A DNA stretch of 64,000 nucleotides from Papaver somniferum. Its lineage: Eukaryota; Streptophyta; Magnoliopsida; Ranunculales; Papaveraceae. The first letter of the stretch is position 1. The number at the start of each line of letters is the position of its first letter. This document shows positions 10,080-21,574 of the stretch, piece after piece. The position numbers and the translations under genes were made by a program. The DNA is taken from the NCBI RefSeq assembly GCF_003573695.1, contig NC_039360.1:59191830-59255829 (forward strand). Reading direction: 5' to 3'. The notes beneath the pieces are model-generated. The model searched no databases, was not told the origin of the DNA, and was given only the letters and a program-made list of their open reading frames with translations.

Positions 10080-11125
10080 ATGGGAGACAAGTTAACACAA
10101 ACTGAAATTGATGTCATTGTCACAACACTTGAAACCAAGCTCGACAACAAAATTGGAACGTCTTTTAGTTCCTTAGAAACCAAGCTTGAGACCAAGATTG
10201 ATTCAGCTACAAATAATCTGAAAGATAAACTTGAATCTATGGAAAAGAGGTTAGGTTTCCAGGGAGATTATGTGAACAATTTATTGAAACACACTGGTTT
10301 AGAAAAAGAAGACATACCTGAATTAGTTGATGATACAGAAGGACAAAAAGAAACTGGAGAAACAAATACTGCAGAAAAAGAAGATTATGGAACCAAAAAG
10401 GTTAAACCTTCTTTTACTAAGAACGATTCTATTCCTGAGAATATCTCCCATAAGCTTAACCACAGGGAACCGTTCGAAGGTTATGTCAACAAAAAATTGG
10501 TTACTATACCCCTCAACTATGATAAGGATGACGAAGATGAAGAATTCCAAGAGCAACGATGGATTGATGAAAAACGATTAAACTCTGGTATGAATCCTTA
10601 TGGAACTTTACCAAAATATAAGTTGAAGGATGATATCCCTAGTTTTCATGGTGGTTTACATATTGAAGACTTGGTGGATTGGTTTTATGAAGTAGATTCC
10701 TTTTTCAACTTGATGGAAGTTCCTGAATATACTCAGGTAAAACTTGTAGCTTATAAGTTAAAAGGTGGCGCTGCAGCTTGGTGGGAAAAACTTAGTGAAG
10801 ATCGACGCAATGCTGAACAACCTCATATTCGTACTTGAGATCGAATGAAAGGTTTATTAAGATCCAAGTTTTTACCTAAAGATTATAAGCAGCAATTGTT
10901 TATTAAGCTTCAAAACTGTCGACAGGGAGCCAGACTTGTTGAAGAATATATAGCTGAATTTTATGCTTTAATTGCCCGTAACCAATTGAATGAAACTGAA
11001 GAACAATTAGTTGCACGTTTTGTGGACAGTTTGAACAATTTAATTCAATAATGGATGACACAATCCGCGTTTACTATGGTTGAAGCAATACAACAAGCCT
11101 TAAAGTTGAAAGGCGTGTACTCAGT
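10080..11125 (+). pseudogene. Ty3/gypsy gag (broken)
   Basis: The frame starts MGDKLTQTEID and has an N-terminal coiled coil (heptad-like ETKLDNKIGTSFSSLETKLE, residues about 18-60). The retrotransposon gag fold follows, with PSFHGGLHIEDLVDWFYEVDSFF, KLKGGAAAWWEKL, RSKFLPKDYKQQLF and CRQGARLVEEYIAEF. Two in-frame stops interrupt it: TGA at 10836-10838, where the family has Trp (TGG to TGA), and TAA at 11049-11051. A frameshift near 11118-11126 moves the rest into the pol frame. Gag would form the particle and bind RNA. Confidence 0.85.
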
Positions 11126-12811
11126 ACTTCTAGACAAACAAATCCACGTCAAGCTCGTTATCAAAATTATTATAAAGCTGACATACCATATAATTCTTCT
11201 TATAGTTATCAAGGTGACAAGGGATCAACAGTCGCTGTTGATCCATATTCAAAGGGATCAACTGTCTTTGTTGATCCACCTGACAGAAGTGCAAGCCAAC
11301 CATATAAACAACAACAATTTACTTCTGTTCCTTCAGAACCTGCACCTACGATGCATATCTCATCTGCTAAGCCACCTCAGGCTCATCCTCAAAGAAATAT
11401 TGTTCGCAATACTAGAGGTAATCAGTTTCAACAAGATTTTCCACCATTATCTAAAACTTCTAATCCTTATTCAAAGTTTCGAGGTGATAAATGTAACAAG
11501 TGTAACCAAACTGGTCATACTTCTAGTGATTGTCGCAAATTCCATGCTTACATTAATGAAACTACAGAAGAACCACAAAAGGAAGAAGAGTTAGGAGATG
11601 ATGAGTTATTTTATCTTCAAGAACATGAGACTTATGATGCATATTTCCTTGGAATGATTCGACCAGTTTTAATCACTGAACCATGTCCTACTCAGAGACA
11701 TAATATTTTCAGATCTCATTGTTTCATTGAAGAAAAGCTTTGCACCATGATTATTGACAGTGGAAGTACAAAAAACTATGTTTATGCAAAGTTGGTTGAA
11801 AAACTTGGTTTACCTGTTACTCTTCATCCAAAGCCGTATTCAGTTGGATGGATAAACAGCTCTTCCACTCAGCAAATTAATCATCAATGTTTGGTAAAGT
11901 TTTCTTTCCCTGGGTATTCATATTGTGCTTTGTGTGATGTAATTAACATGACTGCAGCAAGTTTATTATTGGGAAGACCATGGCAGTATGATATTCGTGT
12001 TGTTCATAACTGTTATGAGAATACTTATACCTTTGTTCATGAAGGGTTTACTAAGGTTTTATGGCCTTTACAATCTTCTAATTCAGTCAAGGAACCAACC
12101 GATAAGAAGACAAATGCGCTAGTTGCTACAATTGTTCATTCTTTACAACCAAATCATTCTTTGAGTTCTCATGAAGCTGATAAACCAATGGTGGAGATTC
12201 CTGACAAGGTACAACCTTTATTGTCTTGTTTTGGTGACTTATTTCCTACTGAATTGCCCAATGTTTTTCCTCCATTAAGAGATCTACAACATCAGATAAA
12301 TTTTATACCTGGAACTTCTATTCATAATCAACCTCATTATAGGTTAAGTCCTAAAGAACATGAGATTTTACAAGGTCAGGTTGATGATTTGTTACAAAAA
12401 GGTTTGATAAGACTTAGCAAAAGTCCTTGTGCTAGTCCAGCCTTTTTAGTAGACAAAAAGGATGGTGGATATCGTATGTGTATAGACTGTAGAGCATTAA
12501 ACAGAGTTATTATACCTTATAGGTTTCCCATACCAAGAATTGATGACATGATTGATATGCTTGCTGGTTCTAAAGTGTTTACAACGCTTGATTTGCATAG
12601 TGGATATCATCAAATACGTATTCGAGAAGGTGGTGAATGGAAAACAACTTCCAAGACAAAAGAAGGTTTGTATGAGTGGTTAGTCATGCCTTTTGGATTA
12701 TCTAATGCTCCTAGTACATTTATGCGCCTCATGAATCAAATTCTACAACCTTTTCTTGGAAAGTTTGTCATAGTATATTTTGATGACATAATGATTTTTA
12801 GCAACAACTAA
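11126..12811 (+). pseudogene. Ty3/gypsy zinc knuckle, protease and reverse transcriptase
   Basis: In one frame: a linker containing two palindromic 33-bp units, the zinc knuckle CNKCNQTGHTSSDC (CX2CX4HX4C, about 11490-11535), a glutamate-rich spacer, and aspartic protease with MIIDSGSTKNYV (DSG active site). RT follows, with YRMCIDCRALN, TLDLHSGYHQI (catalytic D), MPFGLSNAPSTF and the catalytic box YFDD near 12777-12788. A TAA at 12809-12811 stops the frame; homology resumes in the same frame. RT active-site residues are intact, unlike the integrase. Confidence 0.9.
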
Positions 12812-13989
12812 GAAGAGCATATTTCATATTTATCTCAAGTCTTTCATGCACTACAAGATAATGTATTATATGTAAATCTAAAGAAGTGCACTTTCTTTAC
12901 AAATAAAGTCACTTTCTTGGGATATGTTGTGTCAGATACTGGTATTTCTGTGGATGATTCTAAAGTTAAGGCAATTGTGGATTGGCCTACTCTAACATCT
13001 ATACGTGAAGTAAGAAGTTTTCATGGGTTAGCTTCATTCTATAGACGATTTGTGAGAAACTTCAGTACTATTACAGCTGGCTTGACAGATTGTTTGAAGT
13101 GTGACACTTTTGTATGGACTGAAGAAGCAGATAAGAGCTTTAATCTGCTTAAGGAAAAATTATCCAGTTCACCTGTTCTTGCCATGCCAAATTTTGATAA
13201 ACCTTTTGAGATACATTGTGATGCTTCTGTTGTTGGTATTAGTGATGTATTATTTCAAAAAGGACATTCAGTTGCATACTATAGTGAAAAGAATTCAGAT
13301 ACAAGGAAGAAGTGGTCTACTTATGAGTTGGAGTTAATTGCTCTAGTTCAAGATCTTAAGAATTGGCATCCTTATCTTATTCATAGTGAGTTTGTTGTTA
13401 ACACTGACAATCAATCTCTCAAGTTCTTAAAAACTTCAGCAAAGGTCAACAGATGCATGATAGGTGGTTATCTACTATCAATCAATATACCTTTTCAATT
13501 AAACATCGGAGTGGAAAACTTAATCAAGTTGCTGATACTTTGAGTAGGAGATCTCATCTTCTAGTTACTCTTAAACATCATAGTTTAACCTTTGATTTCT
13601 TGAAAGATTTGTATCATGAAGACAAAGAATTTCAGATACTATGGGAAAAGTGTGGTTCTTCAACAGGCAGTGTTGATGATTTCCTCATTCAAGATGGTTT
13701 TCTTTTTAAGGAGAATCGTTTATGTATACCACGGTGTTCTTTACGTCTTCATTTAATCCAAGAATTACATGGAAGTGGCCTGGGAGGACATTTTGGACGT
13801 GATAAGACTATAGATTTGGTTGAAGATAGCTATTTCTGGCTATCTCTTAAAAGGGACATTCAAAGGTACGTACAAAAATGTATGGTTTGCCAACAGTCCA
13901 AAGGGAATATTCAAAACACAGGTTTATATACGCCACTTCCAATTCTAGATGCTCCTTGGGTGGATATTAGCATGAATTTTGTGCTTTAA
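12812..13989 (+). pseudogene. Ty3/gypsy RT connection, RNase H and integrase N-terminus
   Basis: RT thumb (CTFFTNKVTFLGYVVS) and RNase H (HCDASVVGI, YELELIALV, NTDNQSLKF) are read in the frame of the RT. A frameshift lies near 13440-13530. The next frame carries VADTLSRR, the integrase HHCC finger (HGSGLGGHFGRDKT, CMVCQQSKG), and the start of the catalytic core as DISMNF. The first catalytic Asp of the DDE triad, normally in MDF, is Asn here. A TAA at 13987-13989 interrupts the frame. Confidence 0.85.
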
Positions 13990-14826
13990 GTACCACGTAC
14001 TGCCAGGGGGGATGATTCTATTTTTGTAGTTGTTGATAGTTATTCTAAAATAGCTCACTTCATAGCCTGCAAGAAAACTACAGATGCATCCAACGTTGCT
14101 TACTTATTTTTCAAGGAAGTGGTACGTCTGCATCGAATTCCCAAGACAATTATTTCTGACAGAGACACTAAATTTTTGAGTTATTTCTGGAAGTCTTTAT
14201 GGATGCGTCTGGGAACTAAACTTCAGTATAGTACAACTGCTCATCCTCAAACAGATGGACAAACTAAAGTTGTCAATCGATCTCTCGAAAATCTGATTCG
14301 AGCAAAAGTTATTGGCGGCAAAGAGAAGCAATGGGACAATTTTCTCCCCAACATGGAATTTTCTCATAACACTTCAGTCAATAGATCCACATGTAAGACA
14401 CCTTTTGAAATTGTCTATTCTAAGGTTCCTAATCATATTTTGGATCTGGTTGTGCTCCCCAAGCTTCGTAAATCAAATGCTAAGGAAGATAATTTTGTTG
14501 AGAAAGCTTCCTTCATACATCAAGAAGTAAAGACAAAGCTTGCAGATTCAAATGACAAGTACAAGGAAGATGAAAATCAACATAGAAGACTCAAGACTTT
14601 TAATGAAGGAGAATTGGTTATGATTCATCTCAGAAAAGAAAGATTTCCTACTGGTATTTATAACAAGACCAAGATAAAGAAATATGGACCATTCAAGATT
14701 TTGAAGAAAATCAGTGACAATGCTTATGTTATTGATTTTCCATCGACTTGGAACATCTCTAATATCTTTAATGTGCAAGAAATTTTCACGTTCCATGGAG
14801 AGAATGAAATCCTTTCTATACTTTAA
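13990..14826 (+). pseudogene. Ty3/gypsy integrase core and C-terminus
   Basis: It continues in the same frame after the stop: FVVVDSYSKIAHF, ISDRDTKFLS (second Asp) and HPQTDGQTKVVNRSLENL. In active integrases the last contains QTE; here the catalytic Glu is Lys. The C-terminal GPY/F-type module (KYGPFKILKKI) is present and the frame ends at TAA 14824-14826, 22 bases before the polypurine tract. With both the first and third acidic residues replaced, this copy cannot catalyse integration. Confidence 0.9.
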
Positions 14827-14848
14827 CTCGAGGACGAGTTTTCTTTCA

Positions 14849-14860
14849 AGAAGGGGGGAC
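14849..14860 (+). promoter_or_regulatory. Polypurine tract
   Basis: AGAAGGGGGGAC lies immediately before the 3' LTR start TGATGTAG. This is the usual plus-strand primer of LTR elements. Confidence 0.8.
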
Positions 14861-15215
14861 TGATGTAGTACATCTTTCTCTGGATCAACAATGATTGTTG
14901 ATCCTTTTTCTTCTATATCAACTTTAACAGTTGACCCAATGTTTATGGATCAACTATGACAGTTGATCCCTTACGTCAGTTTAAGTTTGTTTTCTTTGCA
15001 AGTATTTTCTTTTCTAGTTTACGTTAAACTCTTTCTTTTTATCAGCTCATGTAAGCCTATATAAAGGCTAGGTCTCTTGTTTACAAGAACACATCTTATT
15101 ATCAATATTATTATCAAGTTTGTTTATCAATCTTTTACCTTAGAATCTTGATCCTAGAATCAGTTTTCTATTAAATTTCTGACGAAACTTAAACCTATCC
15201 CTGTTACCCCTGTTC
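14861..15215 (+). repeat. 3' LTR with palindromic U3 repeats and TATA box
   Basis: Begins TGATGTAG. U3 holds three palindromic units at 14882-14904, about 14915-14937 and 14947-14969 (GGATCAAC...GTTGATCC, the middle one degraded). TATATAAA is at 15058-15065. Homology to the 5' LTR stops at 15215, about 8 bases short of the expected CA end. Confidence 0.85.
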
Positions 15216-17100
15216 CTTAAACTTATCTTTTACCATCATCATCACTACTTTTTCTTTTGAAGATCAAGTCGAGATCCAGGAGAAAGTGAATCATATTCAA
15301 TTTCTGCAAAATAATTTGAAGTTTTCATTATTTAACGCAATTGGAAAGATAAGTTCAATAAATTATTACTCCATTTAATTTGATTGCAGTTGTTAATTTA
15401 TTGATTCCAGAAAAAAATTGTAGTTTCTAAATCCTAGTTTCTTTGATCAGTTCAAATGCATCATGATCAGATTATAGATCTATAATCACCTCATCTTGAT
15501 AGTTGTTTTGAGATAAGAATGTTGGCAAAATTTTCACAAAATTTCTTATAACTCATCTCGAAAAACTATGGTTCCGATCCAAAATCAAATTAGATTTGAA
15601 ATCACTACAGCTTAATCTTTATTACGAATAAAATTTATTTTAGTTTCAGTTTTCATAAATTAGAATTTGAATTTATTTACCTTCCAGTTCAACTATGGTA
15701 CTATGCTAAAGCATTTTAGAGTACAGATTATATAGTGTTGACCTATTCCTTGGATTAATGGGGGTAGTTTTAGTGTGGAAGTATCCATGACAATTCATGT
15801 TGATTGAATTAATTACTTCGATGATTTATTTTATTGCAAAGCATTGTTACAAGCAAGTCTAAAATTTGATAGCTACATTTTGAAAATATTAAGATTACAG
15901 TGATTTTTAATGGGAAGATATTAAGGACATGCCGACTAGGAGGTATGTTGAATATGGTATAATTAACTAGTAATCACCTCTACTGCCTACTTTAGCTAGG
16001 AAGTTTTGTTACCTAGTAATTTCCTTTGATTTAGTATAAATAATACTAGTGATTGGTAGCGTATCAAAATCGTTTGGTTGAATGCTTCACAAGTAATTCA
16101 TGTTGTCTTACATATATTAATTATTCAATTTCTTAGAAAATTATCTAGCTGAAATTTTCTCCTCTTTTACTTATTGAACTTTGGTAATGAACCAGTAAAA
16201 AGCTGACGTTTGTGTTATTTCTTCGTTGTTACTAATTTGTTCATATAAAAATTTGGTTGAAATTCAGTGGTGGTATACCAAGCTAAGCAAGTATCTAAAA
16301 TGTTGGTTTTTTTTTGTGGCTCAGGAAATTGGTCTCATTTGGGGTGTTAAGAATGATCTTCATTTGTCAATTATCTTTAGTGGATCTCGTGGTTACCAAA
16401 TCCAAGCATCATTTATGTAAGCTATTGTGATCTTAAGGAACTTAACTGGAAACTCTTGCTCAATCTGAAAGTATATGATTGTAAGTAGTTATGTTGCGCT
16501 TTTAATTTTGAAAAAAGTCATGATGGTGTAGACATTCACGTACAAACCTCAAACAGTTCTCTTTGATAATGCTTTTAGTTAACTTGGGTGGTCTTAGATT
16601 TTCCCATTTACACTTTGTTTAATTGAATCACTGGCACAGGGGATTAAGCTTATTACTAAAAGTGGTTAATTTTGCATTTTTCGGATTATATTCTTTTTTT
16701 GACTATATGTTGAATGTGACTGAGCTATTAGTAGGTGTAGTGATTACCGTGTGGGTTTGTTTCAGTTTGTGCTCGTTCTTTCTATACAATAACTCCTATC
16801 TTTCCTTTTTTTCTTCACTTGAATTTGTATATAAATTTTTTAGACCTTTTGTCTTTTCATTTTTTCTGGCTTGGCTTGGTTTTATTTTCGCAGTATAGTT
16901 TCCAAGGTTTGCCACTAATTAATGTATAAATTTTGTGTGGTTGCTGACATTTTCGACCAGATTTCCTAGCTTTGACCGGATCATGGTGCGCCCAACGGAC
17001 CTAAATTTCCAAGTTTTTGAGACGACTACATTTTTTTATAACAATCTTCGTTATGACCGTTTTGCTTCAGGTTTGTTATTGAAAACCGTAATTGGTTAAT
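15216..17100. other. AT-rich non-coding region
   Basis: No ORF with recognisable similarity, no RNA gene and no clear element ends. It ends where the TGTACA-type array begins. Confidence 0.4.
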
Positions 17101-17109
17101 TAAATTTTA

Positions 17110-18540
17110 ACCAATTTTTATTATTGAATTCTTAATGAGTACATAATTGTACACCTGTTGATCATGAATGTGTACATAGTTGTACACTTTGTTGATCGTT
17201 AATTTATCTACGTAGCTATCTCTTTTTGTTCTTCTCTCACTGAAAACGTTGTAGGCCTATCTTTCTCATGCAGAAATTCAAGAATTTCTTCACTTGGATA
17301 AACAGATCATGCTACTATATAGTGTACCTTTATTAGACTATTTAAAGACTGTATACTAAGGATCTTCAATTGTACACACGTGTGCAGATCGCTAGGCTAT
17401 TACACATGACTCATCATTGTGTGCATGTTCTAACATTTAACTTAGTTTGCGTATTGTCAATCTCCCATCTAAGATGTTTTTAAGCCTATCTTGCATTTCT
17501 GCATATTTCTACTGATGATTCGTTATAAGTTGTGGAAACAAAAGAAAGGGAAATACTTGGATGAAAGTAGAAAAAAAAATAGAAGCTTCGAAATGTAAAT
17601 TTAACTATTATGAACTTTTCATTTTTACAATGTCTCCATGTAGTGGAAAATTCCGGTTAAATCATATTACTGTTCATTTAGCATCTCGTGCGGCGGACGA
17701 GATTTTATATTGGTCAGTATCTGTGGATTTGCTAAATTTTTCCTTCTGGCTATGGATATTGTCTTTGTTAGTTGTTACTGAGTATAATCACCCATGAAAC
17801 TAGGGTGTATAAGCTAGTGCACATGTGAATAACTAAGGTGTACATAATTGTACACATGTTGATTCTTAATGTGTACATAATTGTACACCTATTGTATGTG
17901 TTTCTCTCTGTTTATATGTGCTTGTTCTGTTTTACATGTACTTAGTTTTTGTTCGATTGTAGCTGTATTGTTGATAATTTGTGATTGTATTCTCTTTGTT
18001 TCAGGATCCTTTTGTCAATGGAGAGAAAGTCTCAGCCGTTAATTTGAATTTGGCACCAAAGTTTTACCACCTCGAGCTGGAGTGTTCCAGAGAACTTGGC
18101 TCATGTCAGAAACTACATGAAGGTTTGCAAAAAGCTTGTTACACATACTTAATGTCCATCATTAGTTTTGTTTGCATAAAACTACTTGAAGAATTGTTAA
18201 AAGCTTGTTGTTCTTAAATACACATACCATATGCCCATCATCAGTTTTGTCTATATATCGAAGAATTGTATTTTATCACTTCGCAGTCTAGCTATTCCGA
18301 TTCAACCAATTAAATTCTCCCGGTTTGGTGGTTTCATTTTCATTTATACGTGTTGATTATTAAAGTGTACATAGTTGTACACATGTTATTCATTTTGAAG
18401 TCTAAGAAATTAGGGAAAACACTAATGTGTACATGGTTGTACACACATATTATGTTATTTAGGTGTGTATTGTAATCCAAATGTTGATTATTTAGGTGTA
18501 AATAGTTGTACACTTGTAGGACAGGTGTTGGATTTTCCAT
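17110..18540. repeat. Dispersed TGTACA palindrome array (forward orientation)
   Basis: Imperfect palindromes of the form GTGTACATAGTTGTACAC recur at about 17138, 17165, 17840, 17868, 18365, 18428 and 18500. Several are followed by the same context (TGTTGATTATTAA or TGTTGATCATGAA). Spacing is irregular and a DHAR exon fragment lies inside. The reverse-complement form is found at 33030-34300. Confidence 0.7.
18005..18122 (+). pseudogene. Dehydroascorbate reductase (DHAR) single-exon fragment
   Basis: After a TTTCAG acceptor the exon reads DPFVNGEKVSAVNLNLAPKFYHLE. A second frame then reads SWSVPENLAHVRNYMK up to a GT donor at 18123. Both halves match the penultimate exon of plant DHAR, the glutathione-dependent enzyme of the ascorbate cycle. 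The eight or so residues that normally join them (after FYHL) are deleted with a frame change. No other DHAR exon was found within 2 kb on either side, so this is a captured or relict exon. Confidence 0.8.
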
Positions 18541-19647
18541 AGGTGTGTAAAAATTCGTACAATATTGTGTTATCTCAGTAAGATGTGCATTTTTGTGGTA
18601 TAAATGTTGGATTTTTATACCACAAAACATCAAAAGTTATTGCATCTCTTTCTTATACCATAATGGTAACTGTAGGGGCCTTGTGTCATCTTCTTGACCC
18701 TATGAAGTTCAAGAGAAAAGATGACTTTTCTGAAAAGTACAAGAACCTGAACTCTTTTATTAAACTTAAAGTATATTTGTTTTGTTGCTTGTATGGGTTC
18801 ATTTTTTCCATCTAACTCCTATTCCAAAAATTCATAGGGAGATGGGGTACGATAATATTGTGTTAGAATTGGTAAAGGTGGGAAATGGGAAGCATAAGGC
18901 GTTCTGCAGGATCCAAAATATGAAGTAAGGTGACTCCAATCTCTTTCAGTACATTTTACTTTGGTTGCCTATGACCCAGTTTAAGTTTTATTAGTACGTT
19001 AATTTTATGAAAAATCTTTGTTTGCACACAACACAAGCATAAGATTTTGTTAATCTATTAATGCCTTTAAAATAGATTATGTCAGGTAAGCTTTTGCCTA
19101 ACACTATTTACACCATTTATGTTTTGTCTTCTTTACATTTTCTGGATTATGGAAATTGTATGAGATTTCTTAAGACTTCTTTCCTTGTCCGCTAATTATA
19201 AATTTAGATCCTTGTAACATCTCTTAGGCAAAAATAATATACATTCTAGGATATTTGTTGCAGCTTCAGTGCCATTTTCGAACAATTTAATTAAAATTAT
19301 TTTTGCAGACAAATGAATAGATTTAAGCTCATACTTGTAAGTTAGTATAATCATTTTTTCGGATCTGTAGCCTGTAAGAACTGGATGGTTTATCAATGTG
19401 TTACCCAATATTCATGCTATCAGTGATTACTCAATTATAGGCCTAGGTGAAAAATAAGTTAGAAACTGGTGCTACAGCGGTATTTTAGCTTACGAGTCAC
19501 CAATATCTAGCTCCCACTGTATAATTATTTTGTTGTTTTATTAGATTCCTTGTCGGTTAAAAACTTCATGAAACAATAGTTTGATCTATGTGTTGACCAC
19601 TTTTTCCTCTTCGTCATTGTATGTATAGATGAACAGTATAAATACAT
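18541..19647. other. AT-rich non-coding region
   Basis: No gene recognised. A short tandem duplication derived from the DHAR 3' intron lies just upstream (18115-18175 and 18185-18250). Confidence 0.4.
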
Positions 19648-19743
19648 CATTACCATGTCTTGCGTATCAACAAGATGCTTTCATGTGCCGGAGCTGACAG
19701 GCTTCAAACTGGTATGAGAGGAGCGTTCGGTAAACCCTTGGGA
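19648..19743 (+). pseudogene. Ribosomal protein L10 (RPL10/QM) exon fragment
   Basis: The codons read [20 protein letters not shown] and then [12 protein letters not shown], the highly conserved central segment of eukaryotic uL16/RPL10. Similarity stops sharply on both sides: the residues following FGKPLG are not ribosomal, and no neighbouring RPL10 exons were found. About 32 codons remain and are undamaged. Confidence 0.85.
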
Positions 19744-21174
19744 ATGGATCACCTAGCTAAATTGTTTTCGTATGAGATTCAGCTTGCAGTCTACTTTTGC
19801 TATGTTGGTGTACAAACTGGTGCACCTTGTTGTCTTTTGATTTTTTTGGTTTTTGTAGACATGTACATGTTTGTACGCCAATGTAAACTAAGATTTTTTA
19901 AAAATGAGAATTATATAGTCATATGGGTACTCTTTTTGTAGCTCTCAGAAAGAGCTTTCCGGATATATCAAATTTGTGAATTTTGGACATACGGTTCGAA
20001 AGATAAATTGTTTTTATATTATTTAAAATTGCTGATCGTGAGTCACTTTGGACTAAACTGTAAATATTGGACTAAATTGTAAATCAGGAGGTTATACGTG
20101 TATTTTTTATATTTTAAATAACTTTTGTACTAAATTGTACCTAGCTAACTCGGGATGGACTAATCCATACTTTTTAACGCGTTTTTGGACTAAACTGTTT
20201 TTTTCCCATTTGGTAAAGTATATACGGAGATGGGTCCTTGAGGTGTTGCTGGATTTGGCTGCCAGCAAGCTCGGGTCTTCCTTAAATTGCTCATTAAGAA
20301 TAGAATTTCAGTCCCTAACGTGATCGAATGAGATTTGTTTCCTTGCAGTTTGTCATCTTAACTAAATCCATACTTACAACTCTGTTTTGCTTCTTGTCCG
20401 ACAGCTCAATTTGATCTCTGCCATTTATTTTATCACTTGTATAGGCAAGCATTGCCATTAATTCCTAAAAACTTATGGTAATGGAGTTTTATGGAAGATC
20501 CTTACAGAAGCTTTCAAGGATGATTTAACTTTTGTAAACATGATTTCTCACCCAGGCAAACATTGAGGTTATAATATCCTGCCATGGAATGGTTTCCTAA
20601 CGTAGTCAAGGTTTCTAAACATGGCAGGTTTCCCTTTTCAGCTTGGCTAGATTTGGTTTCCTAACATAGATTCAATTTTGAATTCCAAATTAAGGCGGCT
20701 AGAATTGACATGTCATGAAAGGTTTCTGAATTCTCGCGGTTTGAACTCCAAACTAAATTTGGTTTCCTTTTCTTTTCTAAACCAATCATAGGTTGCCAAG
20801 TGTCCTCACGAAAATGTTAGTTTCACAAAATTCATAAAAGACTTATTTCGGCCAATAGAAAACGAGGGTTTCCTCACCATTCAATACGGGAGCTTTATTT
20901 GTCAGGGCCTTTAAATCTTTAGATAGATTAAGAATAAAATCCAACGACTCATATCGTTAGTGTACAAAAATAGGTAACGCGGGATTAGTTGTATTTGTGC
21001 GGGGAGCATAACCGGTCCATGCTGCTATTAGTGGGACCAACAATTAGCCAAACAATTGTCTCTAGGATCTCCTGTCGGCATGGGCTTTACACTGAACGTG
21101 ATTGATTTTATTTCCAACAAAAAAACCGTAAACAAAAAATGCTAGATTCTCCCAAATTTGGTCATTATTATTTC
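19744..21174. other. Non-coding region with short motif repeats
   Basis: GGACTAAACTGT-like motifs repeat at about 20050-20200, and GGTTTCCTAAC-like motifs at about 20590-20770. No gene seen. Confidence 0.4.
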
Positions 21175-21177
21175 TTA

Positions 21178-21571
21178 GAGCTTCTCCAATGATGAACGTG
21201 GATGTTTCATATGTGGCACCATTTTTAAGACATTTTCTAGATATAAAATTCTAAATATTAGGAAAAAAATAAATTTTATCTCCAACCCATTAGATTGTTT
21301 CATCTTTCTTTACTTATTTGTAGGCATATAATTGGTTAAAATTATTTTCATTATTGTTCTCATTGATTTTTATTAGTCAAAGTGTGACAAGGATGGGAAG
21401 ACATCCTCTAAGTGAATGTCTAAAACTAGAGGTTCACCTAGAGGATGTCTAATTTTTTTTTGCCACCTCATTCCCACATCAATGCGCTGGAGATAATTTT
21501 TTATAAATATGGTTGTGCATCCTATGTGGATTAATACTTTTCCCCTCACATACATTCCATTGGAGAAGCTC
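21178..21571. mobile_element. Tourist-like (PIF/Harbinger) MITE, 394 bp
   Basis: Perfect terminal inverted repeats GAGCTTCTCCAATG/CATTGGAGAAGCTC are flanked by TTA at 21175-21177 and 21572-21574, the 3-bp duplication typical of PIF/Harbinger elements. There is an internal 12-bp inverted repeat AGACATCCTCTA (21399-21410) / TAGAGGATGTCT (21439-21450). No ORF. Confidence 0.85.
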
Positions 21572-21574
21572 TTA

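Larger units (their letters stand above)
9790..15215 (+). mobile_element. Degenerate Ty3/gypsy retrotransposon (chromovirus-like), 5.4 kb
   Basis: Order: truncated 5' LTR 9790-9967, primer-binding site at 9973 (TGGTATCAGA, matching the initiator-Met tRNA end as in most plant elements), gag, zinc knuckle, protease, RT, RNase H, integrase, polypurine tract 14849-14860 (AGAAGGGGGGAC), and 3' LTR 14861-15215. At least four stops and two frameshifts break the single polyprotein. No target duplication can be found because the outer end of each LTR is missing. The integrase C-terminus follows the plant chromovirus pattern (KKYGPFKILKKI.DNAYVIDFP), but I see no chromodomain. Confidence 0.9.

Noticed and set aside
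9790..15215. Endogenous pararetrovirus
   Set aside because: LTRs, initiator-tRNA primer site, polypurine tract and an integrase with HHCC and DDE regions identify an LTR retrotransposon.
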